Assembly (NCBI GenBank): GCA_034008185.1
Contig: CM067086.1
Location: 34,679,007-34,743,006 of the forward strand
From: Gorsachius magnificus
Taxonomy: Eukaryota > Chordata > Aves > Pelecaniformes > Ardeidae
Direction of reading: 5' to 3'
Length of the DNA stretch: 64,000 bases
Shown here: positions 49,936 through 62,325 of the stretch, in pieces
How the letters are laid out: each line of letters starts with the position of its first letter
Numbering within the stretch: the stretch's first letter is position 1
Program-made: the position numbers and the translations under genes
Notes under the pieces: generated by a model
The model's input: the letters and a program-made list of their open reading frames with translations, nothing else
Told to the model about the DNA's origin: nothing
Databases searched by the model: none

Positions 49936-52900
49936 TGGTGAGAAGAAAATGGAACCTGGAATGAGACCCTGGAAAAACAATATCACATGGGCAAGAAATG
50001 AAAGAATACAAAAATGAGAGATAATAAAGACTTAAGAAAACCAAGAATAAATTACTAACATGTAAGACAACTGCTTTTAATTTGCTTGTTTCCCCTAATT
50101 TGTCAGTTCCTCTACATCAGGAGAAAGACAGGATAGATATTTGGTGAGCTCAAATTGCGTTATGAAGCCATACCTACCTGGAAGGGGAAAATGACTCACC
50201 AAAATGTACATAGATTCCTCTAGCACATGAGAAGTCACACACACAGAACTGCTGATGGAATCGTTTTAGTGTCTACAGCTACATAAAGCAAGATGGATTT
50301 AATCTCAACCATAGAGAAGGCTGGCTTTGTCCCATCTTTATGCAAGTTTTTTCTGTCCTGAGTATAACACGCTATGAGTAGTACAGTATTTTTACAAACT
50401 GCCATGATTGCTCAGAACTTCCACTGATATCTGGAATTTCATTCATTTTTCATATAAATATCAAATGTTTTCGTCAGCATTAGCAAATGGATACCTTGTT
50501 CCACAACCAGTCTGACCAACACTTCTAACTAAAAACAAAAATGTATTTCTACCTTTTCCTCAAAGAAGGAAAAAGTGTGTGCTCCTGGAAATAGGTCTGT
50601 GTTTCAACATTGCACCTTCTGCTTCTCAAAACAATAAAGAAAAAGCCAGTCTCCTCTGTTTGCACAAGCAGAATATCTCTTTTAGCAGCTGCTCTTTCCT
50701 TGCATAGGGTGCCTCTAAGCAAAAATGATAACTAAATAAATAAACTGTTCCTCTTTCCCTTCATCTGCCTCTTGCTCCTGAAATGTCTCATTTTTTTACA
50801 TAATTGATCAGTGTTATTTGGATGAATGTGTGTGCACAGCTTTGGCAAGCAAATGCGTATTTTTTCCTTCTCATGCTGGAAGAAACAGTTTATTTCAAAG
50901 AGTTAAACAGCCGCAGGGACCCTTGAGATGTTCTACATCCTCTAGCTGCGGTATGCACTCTGCTAAGCTTTGAACGATACACTATGCAGCAGCCCCTTTG
51001 AGGATATGGCTATGTAAACCATCTTACAGACTCTTTTCCTACCTATACTAAAGGCCTAGTGTCTTCAGAAAAAAACCCTAACGATTCCTGTAATTGGAAA
51101 AAATTACTGCTAGAAAGAAGCAACAGGAAAGGATTCAAATGAATAGGTAATCTAAACCCGTGCCTGAAATTCCATCATTAATAATGTAATTGGCACAAAC
51201 GTTCTCGACAATGCTCCACTGTTAGTCACACATACCATTGTTTACATTGTTGTGATGCTTAGATTAACACAGATATAACTAAGTCTGGGACATTTGTGGC
51301 ATAACATAAGTCAACCTCCTGTCACACATCCATTTATTTTGCCGCCTTCGAAAACAGAAGAGGCAGTCAGCAACAAAGATGCAGATCCCATATGTGCTGA
51401 AGTCCCAGGGCCACATGGGCTCCTTTTGGAAACTGGGATCATTAAATGAAAAAAGCTATGAAATAAGCCCTTTAAACACAATAGCCAAATTCTTTTCTCA
51501 GTCTAAGTGTAGCTCAGGAATTTTGACTCTCTTTTTTTTCAGCTGCCAAATGAAGCCACAGTAGGAGTACATGATTGGTCTCACGAAAAACCAAACACAT
51601 CTGTACTGGTGCAAGTCTCAAATCCACTCAAAAAAACCCACACTTTAAAAATAATTATTATTTAGTGGAATCATTCCTTTTCCTCAGAGAACAGAAATTA
51701 GTAATATCCCCTGTGTCACCATGTGTGATGGCTCTGTGTAACAATCTTGCGATCTCTCTCCCATTCAGTATATACATGCAGCCACTTAGAAACAGCAAAA
51801 CATTTAGTTAAGTGTCTGCAGCAACGATCTAATTTGGACAAGGGATATTAAACCCTACATTTCCATAATTAATTTACATAGCATTTCACTTCTGAAAATG
51901 ATGAGTTGTCAGGCCAGTCATTCTCTGCTTCTTCATTTAAAGACAGACAACATTTCATGACCACACTACACTAGCTACAGCATATAAGGAACGTTTTACC
52001 CACTTTTGAAAGGCTGCATGGGAAGTTACCAGCTTTGTCTTGACAGACAAAGGGTATTTTTAAATCTGCCAGTCCAGACTCCTTTCTTAACAGTCAGTTG
52101 GTTCTCTGTTATTATAAATTCTTATACCCTTTTTTTGTTGCTCACATAAGTATTATTTCAGTGTAACAGAGGAGGGACACAGAAAAACTGAGTCAGGGAA
52201 GGAAAACCAATCAAGGATGAAGGTAAACAGCACAGGAAAAAATTATTCCTAAAAGATTTTTCCCTGACAGGGAAGACAGGCATAGGTTGTACTAAGGGTA
52301 TTAGGGATCAAGGAATTGAGGGATCTATCTGCATCGACTGAAGAAAGGATTTCTGGTTATAAGACATTTGCTATTACTGGAAGACAAATAAAAGGGACAG
52401 AATACAGAACCTCTGTAAAATGAATAGACCCAAAGGAGACCGAAACACAGCATTCCAAATAATTTAGGAAAAACAACACTGAGGGCAAACATTTCCTTTA
52501 TATAACTTGGCAAGCCAGTGCTAAAAAATGAAATGTGGATCTCTAGCACTTGGCAACAGCAGATGGCCAAAAAAGTTCTTGTGTGAATAATATGCAAAGC
52601 AACTATGAGTTTTAATTCAATTTATCACAAAAATTATGAAAAGGAAGATTTTCTACTTTGCCAAATTTTAAACTATTTTTCCCATCTGTTTTTCTTCTTT
52701 TTTTGTTACTGCTGTCAAGTCGTTTTAACTTCAATAAATATTGCATATCAAGAACTAACAATTATTTTTCTATTACAAAATATTATTCAAGCAACATAGG
52801 ATCAATAGCACAATGCTGAGTTTCCAAATGTCTCTTATTAATTTTGTTAGAAGGTAACTTATCGACAGTGGGATAGCGGGACAGCCTTGGAACAGCAAGA

Positions 52901-54984
52901 CTTGGAGAAAGTAGTTTATCCATCAATTCTTATCAATATATGCTCATTCCTTGTCACACGGGAAAAGTTCAGCCAAATGATCTTATTATTTATTGGTCCA
53001 CTCAGGTTATCATGTCTTTTTTTCCTAATCAAGAAATTTGCTCAGAGTGCATGAGCTCACCACCAGGTTTGGAGATACCTTTCTATGAAAGAAAAACATT
53101 TTTGATACTTCGTTTGCTTCACTTTTCTATGAATTAAAGTTATGATCCTTTTTCCTAGAGAATATATCCTTCTGAGGCCAAAATTCTAAAGATTTTGAGC
53201 ACTCGCAAGACCCTCTTGCATGTACCCACAGGTTTTGCTCTAACTTGAAACATCCTGAAATAGAACAGTAGATTAGAAATTGGTCTGCCTTAATGCTACT
53301 GCTAATAAGAGAAAATATTCTCAGGTTAATAGACAATCAGCAAAGTTACAACTGACTAAAACACTGAATCAGATAAATAGGAACTGGCCTGACTCACGAA
53401 ACTGTGTCTGGAAGTTCTGGGGGAGACTTCTAGGTGGAGCAGACCAAATCCATGACACAGATCCTGTTAACAATGTGACAACATTGCCTATCCTAAGACT
53501 TTAGTCCAAGCCTGGACCTTAGCAATGCTTACCTTTCTAGCTTGTTGTGAGGTGTCAGTAATGACCTAGATATAGTTACCTTCAAACAACTTTTTAGTTT
53601 ATTTATTCTTAGTGATGATAATGCTTTACAAATGACTTGCAAGAACAAAGAAAAAACATCCTTGCCAAACCAAGTTTGTCAGAAGAGAAGACACTGTAGG
53701 CTTCTCCTTGCCACGGGGGAATGGCCAGGCCTCAACAGAGAATTTGAAGAACAGCTGACAGTGGACCTGAGGCAGGAGAAGACCAGGTTTCGGGGCATGT
53801 GGGTTGCCTCTACCCTAAATCAAAAGTGACGACTTCTCCCCTTTTCAGGAATTTTTTAACCACTTTATGTTGTCGAAACTAATTTTGATTTTAAAATATT
53901 GTAGTCCTTCTATTATAAACACAATTCCAAGGACAGTGTAAAACATTTTCTCTTTGAGCAGTGGGCAGAGCCTACTACTAGAATACAATGACACCATTTA
54001 GCCATATTTTATCTGCACGTTCTTTGTTTTGCCATTTCATCCTCTGTAATATGAATTAGATTTTACAGAAATCTACCTTATGCCATACTATAGACAGTCA
54101 TGGCAAGATTATGGTTTTTTGCAGAAATAGTACATCATTCTATTCTTTTCCTTGAAGTTCATCATGTAATGCACTTAAAAAAAACCCAAAAAAAACAACT
54201 TAGTAAAGGAAAAAGGTTAGTATTAAGTTCTAATACAGAAACTTAAAGCACGTTTTTAAGGAAATACTTAAGTGTCTACCAAAGAGCAACTCAATTTTAA
54301 TAATACACAATCTCCTCTTTGTTTGGGCCTCCCCTAGTAAAAGACAAGTTTGTAAAAGATAAAAAAGGTAATTATTTGAGAGATTACCAGAGAAGAAAAT
54401 GACATGTGCAACAGCTTTTTCCATTAATTGCTGAGCAAATCTCTACCTCCTTTTCCACCACATTTATTTCTCCAAAATACACATTTCAGTTAGTTTTTCA
54501 TTTAGGCAAAGGAGCTTTACAGGGTTTTTTATAATGAAGAGATGTGAAACAGGGATGGGTCAAGTCACTATTTCTGCCACTGTTTGTTCTGAATGGTCTT
54601 TTATTTAAAAAACTTGTTTTCAACTGCAAGAACTATTCCATTATGAACACAAAAAGCCCATGGATTTCAACAGAGCAAGAAACTGGCGGATCTGGGACAT
54701 GAAAATTTCTGAAGAAGCATCAGTTTTCATTTTAAGATCTAGAAATTTGTCAAGTCATACTAGGCTTAATTTCTTCACCATCTAATGAAGAAACACTGTT
54801 TAATTTCTTTGTCTTCCCTTTGCCATTTCATATGCCAGATTATTGCATTGAAGCTCTTACGATTTATCAGCTACAGGTAGCAAGTCCTGAGAAAAGTTAA
54901 TCCTACAGAAAGTCTGGTATGAAATGATGGCTTTTTCAACTCGAAGAAAAGAAACTCAAGGAACAGAGACTGAAAAGAACTGAA
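49936..54984. other. AT-rich noncoding DNA, no gene recognised
   Basis: No supported exon. The stretch at 51165-51255 (TAATAATG, AATTGG and TTGTTTACATTGTTG words) has the look of unique conserved noncoding DNA, including a forkhead-type TGTTTAC core, but this needs alignment. Open frames are under 100 codons. Confidence 0.55.
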
Positions 54985-55300
54985 AGTGTGGCAAGTCGCC
55001 AAAATAAGGCCATTTTTAGGACCTATTGATCAGGAAATTATAGACTTTTTCTGCAGCTTTGCATCACTTGTGGGGAAAGCCTTGGAAATGGTTGTTAAAG
55101 AGCAAATGGAAGAACAGTCAGTAAACCACATCTTGAATCAAGGATAGCCAACATGGTCTCAGGAAGGGAAGGGCATGCCTCACTTACTTGCTGGAATTGT
55201 TTAAGCCTGTGGCTGCCAATATAAACATGGGGAATGCTGTGGATACTGTGCACTTGGATTTTCAGAAAACACTTGCCAGAATTCCTAACTGAGATTACTG
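54985..55300 (+). pseudogene. decayed CR1-type LINE reverse-transcriptase fragment
   Basis: Reading across frameshifts and stop codons gives pieces of a non-LTR reverse transcriptase in the correct order. A GNYR-like start lies at about 55032. A GKALEMVVKEQM-like stretch follows at 55074-55112, then a QHGLRKGRACLTYLLEL-like stretch at 55147-55196, and GNAVDTVHLDFQKTLA at about 55230-55277. In CR1-group LINEs these correspond to the NYRPISL block, the GK(V/L)xE helix, the QHGFxxGxSCLTNLL block and the VDVVYLDFxKAFD block that holds the first catalytic Asp. Here that Asp is kept (LDF), but the following KAFD has decayed to KTLA. The fragment is non-functional and lacks the YxDD region. It is not a gene of the host. 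Confidence 0.75.
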
Positions 55301-57735
55301 TCTAATGTGCAAAGCCATAGCCTAACTCAAAAAGGGCAAAGGGGCCCTCACAGAAGCAAAAGGCTGCCCCTTGGGCAGGAAACAAGGCAAGCCCCTTTAA
55401 GTTGCAGGGAGGTTTCTAGTATTAAGAGTTGGCCTTACCAGTAAGCTTATAAATGCTCTGCGAGATGGAACTGGAATGTACTTACACTTGGAGAGAATGA
55501 GATATGATACATCCAGAGGCACAAATAGAACATTGTATTATTAAACATGAAGGGTAATTAATAATCAAACTGTAATTTTGCTGATTTTTTACACATAAAA
55601 GTAAATTTCAGGATTAAAGAATCTCAAGACAAGGGGCACTGTTGTAAGCTCACTCACCAAACCCTGACAAAGCATATTAGAAACATAGGCTTGAAACACA
55701 GCAACACAGTTTTAAGCCTAAAAAAAACAAAAAAGTTAGAGTAACTGTGAAGTTGTAAATAACTAAATTGTCAATTTAGCTACAGAACTGAACAGAAAAA
55801 TCCAAACTTGGTAAGATCTGCAATGAAAGTTGAAAAAAAATTCAAGGTGAAAAGAATATTGGGGACTAGGAAAAACAAACTGACTCAAACCTTCAGAAAT
55901 GTTTTATTTCCAGATACGAGTAAAAAAAGCAAGGCAATGAAGGTATGAAATGAGAAATAGGCAAAAAGTCTTTTTTACCTACATTGCAATTGAAGCACAT
56001 CACTCAGAATTTAGGAAACACATATCCTCTGCCATTTTCCTAGGCCCCAGGAGTCTGACTTTAACAAATGTGCTGTAAGGTTTTTTTATACCGTTGGATG
56101 TATTTGTTCTTCTGTTGAAACTGTTCTTGCTGAAAAAAGTATTTACATATTCATTTAGTTGGAAGGGGGGAAAAAGGTACTTTCTAACCAGCAGGGAAAC
56201 AGCCTAGTCCCTGATGTAATTATTATTTTACAGAAAGTAAATTTAGTGAATTTAATGCTGACACCTCCAGAGTGGACTAGATGTCTTCCTTCTAACCAGA
56301 AAAATGTGAGGGTTCTGTGCAAACCTCCCCAACAGAGAGGACACTCTGTGGTCTAGTGAACATCAACCCTGGAAGCCCCCAGCATTTTAAGTATCATAAC
56401 CACTGCTGGATTATGACAGCTGCCCACTTCAATTCCAGGCAAACTTGGTGAACCACCTCACAGTGAATCACTTCACATATTCCATCTGTCTGGTTATCAT
56501 AAAAATCTACTCTCATTCTCCCAGAGCAGAAAATATGAAACACAATGTGTAAAGTATTACTATTTTTAAAAAGACATACGAAGGTATGCGTTTTAAAGAT
56601 GAATCATGGAAGACAGTGCTTGTGCTTAATTTCTGCAAAATCACCTAAAGCTTTTGCTTTATCAATCTTTAAAATGAAAAAAAGGCTAGTCATGTAATTG
56701 CTAGGGACACTTGCAATGATAAATGAAGTAACTTGCATTCTGTTATACTTTCAGAGATCATAAATTCGATTGTCTTGTACTCATGTTTGTAGGTTACAAC
56801 ATGTCTGTGATGCATTAATGAAATTAAATACTTTTGCTTCGTGTCAGTGCTTTCATAAAAAAACCCCAAACTTGTAAGGCCTGATCCTGTATAAATAAGT
56901 AGAGGCAACACAGAGGAAGACACAACCCCCACTAGTTTAGGAGGATTAAGCGGCCATCCAGTACAACTTCTTTACAACATGGGAACACCTCCACTCCAGC
57001 TGTCACTACTGGTAAGAGAAGAAAGTATTCACATTGCACCAAATCTGCAGCATGATAATAAAAGACTGCAAAATATCAGACACAGGAAGGAGCTCTGTGG
57101 CAGCTGATTTCAGTGTTTTGAGAGTGCCATTCAGTAGCAACTCAGTTCTTCCTATTTACACAACAGGACTAAAATAAACAGGAGTTTATGTCAGTGATTC
57201 ATTTGCACCTTGAAGATTTCCTTGAAACCCTTCTGTGTCCCAGTCACACCCAGCCCTTCTATTTCAATGACCCTATAAAGAAGTAAGGCTATTGCTGCAA
57301 GAGTTTGTGGCTTACTTCTCAATGCATTTTGCTCAAATTCAGTACCATCTTTATCACACCAAAACCACAAAATGAGGATTGGGGTGAATCAACAGTATTT
57401 AGGAACCAAAAGCAAGCGTGATGTGTTGCCTGTTTATACTGCTAGATCTTTTCACACGCTATCAACTACATGGGAATGTCTCATGTTAAAAATTTTTTGC
57501 AACACCAGTTTTGTTTTTAGGTTGGGACTTCTGTCTCAAATTACAGCGAAGGGATTAACTGGATGAATGAAGGACAAGTTGATTTTCTGTGCACTGTAGA
57601 AAATACCAGTAACAATGGAATGGTATTTTGTAGAAGAACAGAGAAATGCACGGTTACACATACATCACAAAGTGATACAGTTTTTACTATTTGTTCACTG
57701 AAAGTTTGTCATAAATCATGGATGAATGTAATTGC

Positions 57736-57755
57736 AGCACTGTAATTACAGTACT
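57736..57755. promoter_or_regulatory. palindrome around GTAATTAC (candidate homeodomain site)
   Basis: AGCACTGTAATTACAGTACT is palindromic except for one position pair, with the perfect core CTGTAATTACAG at 57740-57751. TAATTA is the typical dimeric homeodomain core. Nearby AATTGCAG and GTACTGTAC add further symmetry. Binding is inferred from the motif only. Confidence 0.35.
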
Positions 57756-58679
57756 GTACTTTAGAAAGGCATGGTACTGTGACAATTTAGAGATTACTTA
57801 AGTAGTAAAAACCATGGCAAGCTATATAATTCTAGAGCATCAGGTCAGCAAACGCAAATATGGCCAAAAGATGAATTTAAGAAAGGTTTTTAAAAACCTC
57901 AGTGGGACAGCTGTGAATCCAGATTTTATTTAACACAAACCACTAAAGCCTGGGGAGAGAAGGAGTTCCTCAGGATGGCCCTGGTTTTGGCATGGTGCTT
58001 GCTGTTTGAATAAGACACACAAAATACAAAAACTAAGTTGGCAAGTATTTTTTTCCAAAAACAGGAGAGAAAAAGAAACCACATTCAGGGTCTATACCTC
58101 AAAGGCTGGGATAATGAAATCAGATAAGTGATCGTTGTTTGAACAAGTCTTTACAGCACACAGCAAATAGTAAGATACAGGGAAATAGCAAGTTAGGGGC
58201 AAATCACCAGGTGACTCCTCCACTCAAGAGAATTTAGCTTAGCATATTGCATGGTTCTTCTCACTGGTACACAGACCTATACAGAGATAGCCTAGCCTAT
58301 ATATTAAGTATCGTATATACATTATAGCAATGGGTATTATAATTTAAAGCACGAGGCTGTTATTTCATGAAACAACTTGTGAGAATCTACACGATCTCAT
58401 ATTAGATTTAAGCTAGTTCAAAATTAGCAAGCACTATGGCTCTTGCATTGTTTTTTTAGCCCTGTTAAATTGTCACACAGAATGATGGCAAGTATCCTCA
58501 AAGAAAAGGGTTATTGTTTAATTGTAATTAACCAAGCACAATTACCAACTTTTCTGATCTTCACTAAATTGTAGCCAGTTTTTCATATTTAGTGCAGTAT
58601 CCTTAGAGGACTTTCAAATGTTAGTTCCTGCATTTCTTGCCACCCACAAGAGCTCAGGACAACTGCATGCAAACCAACA

Positions 58680-58714
58680 CCAGCACGGCTCCGGGAGCAC
58701 CTCAGCCGTGTTGG
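58680..58714. other. inverted repeat, 11-bp arms with one G-T wobble
   Basis: CCAGCACGGCT at 58680-58690 pairs with AGCCGTGTTGG at 58704-58714 around a 13-base loop. The single mismatch would be a G-U pair in RNA. The arms are GC-rich, unlike the surroundings. No transcript is known to me from the sequence alone. Confidence 0.7.
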
Positions 58715-59288
58715 CACACAATGCCACGGGAAGGGCCTTACAGAAGGCAACCGTCAGCATGCTCCATGCAATCACTACATACTCGACCCCTCCTTCCCAC
58801 CAGAAGCACCAATATTACAGCCACATCCATCTTCAGAGGGATGGGCAGAAAGCATCCATGAAAAGTAATTTGGTCTAGAACCTGCTTACTTGACATGCAC
58901 TGTTAGAATTTGGTGCTTATTTCACAACAGGAGCCCTTAATCTGTTTTGACAGTGTCACTTGCAGCTTTGTTCTGTGGGATGATTTTCTTTTCAGTCCCC
59001 TTTTCACGTGAATCACAACGCAGACGACAAAAGATGGTGATAATTATAGTCAGATTGCCAGGTAGTTTTTTGCCTGCATGTGAGCAAATAAAGCAGGGCT
59101 AATAAAATCTGCTTTCTATAATCTTGGGATTTTTGTTTTTTCCTTTAGATGTACTTATTTAAAAAGTTCCTTTGTGCCATCTAATGTGCATATAGATAGA
59201 GGAGGTAGATGGAGGATGAAAGCAAACATTCTTAAATTTATTGGGGTAAAACAACTCTAAGTGTGTCCACTTGAAAAGCTAATGCCCC

Positions 59289-59310
59289 TAATTAGTAAGA
59301 TTACTAATTA
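59289..59310. promoter_or_regulatory. perfect TAATTA-containing palindrome (candidate homeodomain element)
   Basis: TAATTAGTAA at 59289-59298 and TTACTAATTA at 59301-59310 are exact reverse complements separated by GA. Each arm carries a TAATTA homeodomain core, so the element could bind two dimers in mirror orientation. It lies about 2.3 kb from the start of the CpG island. Function is inferred from sequence only. Confidence 0.4.
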
Positions 59311-60865
59311 TGGTAAAGTGCCTTGGATTTAAATGAGGACTACAGCACCGGAATCAGTAATATTTCCAAAATTACATACTTATTTTTAGAGATGCTCCAT
59401 GCAACTTCACTTCAAGAACCACTGGATTACAAAACGTAACTCTTCACTATTTTTTTGGCATTTAGTTACTAAACACAAGTCTCCCGAGAAGATGCAGTGC
59501 AACACTTGCTCACAGATTTTATTGCTGGAAGTTTTTAAAAACATGTAATGAATTAATGATACCACTGCAGAGCATTTGATATGTATCTTGTCGTTTGACA
59601 AGACAGGAAAATGACAAAAATTGAAAAAAAAAAAAATCATAAATTTTCTACAAAGTTCTATCTAAAATGAGTAACTTCATTTGGAAGCACAGATCAAAGG
59701 ACTAATTTATAACAAGGCACAAAACAGCTAGAAGTCATCACAATTACAGTTGTTTAGACATGCTCCTTAAAGGTCAGTTGCAGGAAGCCAGCATCCAGCA
59801 ACAGAACGGCTCTGAGCAGCCTATAGTCCCAAAATGACTCTTTCACCTTAGGACATCCACCAGTCTGGCTACGCCCCATCCTTCTTTTCCATTTTATGCA
59901 GCAAATGTACCCAGGTCTCACTGTGCATAATGCAGGGAGCACACGACATCCTGAAATACCTTCCAAATACAGTCATCTCTTTGTAAAGAGAACCATTCAA
60001 CTTCTGAGACAACTAAACCAGCCTGAATTACCTTCTCTGCCCACCCTTGACTCCTGCGTAAGAAGGAGAAGTAGGTTTGACAAAAAACTCTGCTGAGCAT
60101 TAATCCCCTGCTGACAGAACTGTCATATCCAGTCAAGTACATTTGATGTTGGTAAAGATTTAGGCTCTGTAAAATACTAATGTTGATAGTTACAATTTTT
60201 AGCTGTCAGATTATACTCCTCTACCAGCAACCTGTTTCCTACTAAAAATGCTAACTGCTTCTCTGAATTATAAAGGGAAAAAAGTGAAATGGAAAGATAT
60301 CATGGACAAAGCTGTAATTACAGAAGGTTCTGGTGACAACAGCAAGCTCTGGAGCCTTGCTCGTCTGGTTAATGATGATGTCATTATCCCCTCAATGCAC
60401 AATGTTTATAGGACTTTACTTCAGGGCCTATCATTTATTCTATATATTAACATCTAGAACTATAACCATGATAGAACCTAGTCATTGCAAAAGGCCACAA
60501 ACCCCGCTATGGCATGTCTCCATGCCAGTGCTCCTGCTTTACTGCCTCTGAGACAGAACCACAGAAAAGGCATGGCTTTCAAAACTGATCACTGAGGTAA
60601 GTCAGAAAAGCACGGCTAATTGGAGGTGTGATGAAGTAGCCGATAGCTCTTCTGGTGCTGTGCATTTTAAAAAGTGTCTGCAAAGGATGTTAGTTAATTA
60701 ACCTGTATCACCTCTGCAGCAGGCAAGGCAGTCCTACTGGAGATGTGTCTCAGTTAAACTATTAAAATGCATGGACTGAAGTTTAGATGTTAGGTTTCGG
60801 ATCCAAGCTATTTTTCCCATGTGGAAAACCAGAAACAGATGTAGAGTATCTGGTTCCGATTTCCA

Positions 60866-60925
60866 TGGCAGTATAGATCAGGAGGAACTCCACTGAGTAA
60901 AGCCAGATTACATCTAAGTGAATTG
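60866..60925. mobile_element. ancient palindromic amniote repeat (third family)
   Basis: GTATAGATCAGGAGGAACTC, then CACTGAGTAAAGCCAGATTA, then CATCTAAGTGAA match an old symmetrical repeat of reptile and bird genomes (TAAATCAGGAGTAACTCCA, GTCAATGGAGTTACGCCAGATTTA, CACCTGTGTAACTGAG). The central GAAGTCAATGGAG part is reduced to GAGTAAAG. The order and spacing of the outer blocks are kept. The assignment is from memory and moderate. Confidence 0.5.
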
Positions 60926-61599
60926 CCTTGTAAGTATCGCAGAGGATGTGGAATTAAGAGCCCTGAAACTTGTTTCAGGCCACAAAATCTCCCTTTCTCT
61001 CTAATGTCTCAATAACAAACCTCTCATATCTCTATTTCCGAAACAGGAGATGGTATCCCCAGTCTGAACTAACCCTGCCCAGAAGCAAACGAATATTTTT
61101 AATGCTTAAAAAAACAAGGGGTTTTGCTCCAAAGACTCCCATGACTGTGTATCATTTACCTGGTGCACTGCTAAAGAAAATGGCATTTAAAAAGAAAAGT
61201 ATGGTATTGGAAAGCCAAGTTCTCGCATTTGACAGAGTATTTGATGCTGCCCTTGGGATTCTTTCACTTCAGATCCAAGATACCGGGAATGCTATATTGT
61301 GACTTGCTCTACATGAAACACTAGCAACACTTCTAAATAAAACATTAAAAGACTGTCAGCACCAGAAAACACATAGGGAAAACTCTCAACACCAATACAA
61401 ATGCTGTTCTTATATAGGCTTAATTGAATACCATTTTTAATGGTGTCGATACACACTTAAATTAAATGCACGTATCTACACAGAACCTGGACGTGCCTGG
61501 ACCTTCCTGTGCAGAGACACAGTATTTTTTTCTCCCGCCTTTTGAAATGTACACTCGGAGAGATTTTAAAAGTATCGCTATCAGGAGTTAAGCCCTGCA
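60926..61599. other. noncoding flank of the CpG island
   Basis: AT-rich DNA with one 110-codon frame (60970-61302, + strand). This frame has no recognisable domain and no convincing splice acceptor, so it is left unassigned. AATAAA words occur near 61336. Confidence 0.5.
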
Positions 61600-62070
61600 C
61601 AGGTTTGACGGGCCTGGCTGCCCGAGGGGCGGCGGATCCAGCCAACGGCTGAAGGGGCGACGGGCAAGGAACTGCCCGAGCGGGGGGAGACCGGTACTGA
61701 GGGCTCTGCCCCTGGGGAGGTGGGAAGTGCTTCTGAGGAGGAGCGGAGCCCGCCGCAGCGGATCACCAGAAGGCGACTTCCTTCCCGTTTGTCACCTGCA
61801 CGGCAAAGCGAGCGGAAAGGTGTTCACAGTTTCCCTCACGCAGTTCGTCGTCGTTCGCCCGCCGCCGTAAGGCACCTGGCAGCATGGCTGAAGAACCGAT
61901 TCAGGCCGTTGTGCAACCGGAACCCGCCGCCCAAGCGGACTCCCGCAGGCCGCCGCTCCCGGCGGACCGGGGTGTGGGGGGCGGATGGGCCCGGCGGCGC
62001 GCGGCAGGGGCGGGGCCCGGCCGCTCCCTCCAGGCCTGCCCGGCGCGTGCCCGCGCGCGGCGTGGTGCGC

Positions 62071-62089
62071 GGGCGCCCTCTGCTGTCCC
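62071..62089 (-). promoter_or_regulatory. CTCF-type binding site
   Basis: On the minus strand the sequence reads GGGACAGCAGAGGGCGCCC, which fits the CTCF core (CCAGCAGAGGGCGC / CCACCAGGGGGCGC) closely, including the invariant AGGGGGC-like AGAGGGCGC run. It lies in the middle of the CpG island. CTCF sites at promoters often anchor chromatin loops, and orientation matters for loop direction. Occupancy is inferred, and CpGs inside the motif would make it methylation-sensitive. Confidence 0.65.
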
Positions 62090-62325
62090 TCCCGTGGTAG
62101 CGCCCCCCGCGCGCGGGCGCCCGCGGGGCGGGGTCGGCCCAGCAGTCCCCCGGAGGCCTGACGGGCGGAGGGGGGTACGTAGGGCACCGGCCAGCCGGGG
62201 GCTGGCGGCCCGCTGGGGCTCGGGGGGGCAGGCGCCTGTGAACAGTAGCTGCCGGGAGCTGGCAGCGGGTTCAGAGGCGAGCCCGCGCTACTTTCCCTGC
62301 AAATGAGGGGTAAAGCCGTTGGAAA

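Larger units (their letters stand above)
55301..60865. other. AT-rich noncoding DNA upstream of the CpG island
   Basis: No supported exon. A less AT-rich patch lies at 58620-58860. Several homeodomain-type TAATTA/GTAATTA sites occur, including palindromes at 57736-57755 and 59289-59310, and an inverted repeat lies at 58680-58714. The frame at 60248-60457 (69 codons) reads smoothly but matches no family I know. Confidence 0.55.

Noticed and set aside
60248..60457. 69-codon frame that reads like a plausible protein
   Set aside because: No family recognised, no splice signals around it, and its length is within chance.
61969..61989. G-quadruplex candidate in the CpG island
   Set aside because: Only three G-runs lie within normal loop distance. 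The fourth is too far for a canonical quadruplex.
61884..62306. 140-codon + strand frame starting in a good context within the CpG island
   Set aside because: The encoded Ala/Arg/Gly/Pro-rich peptide has no domain, and a longer frame exists on the opposite strand over the same bases. Scarce stop codons in GC-rich DNA explain both. It is kept only as a remark under the CpG island.
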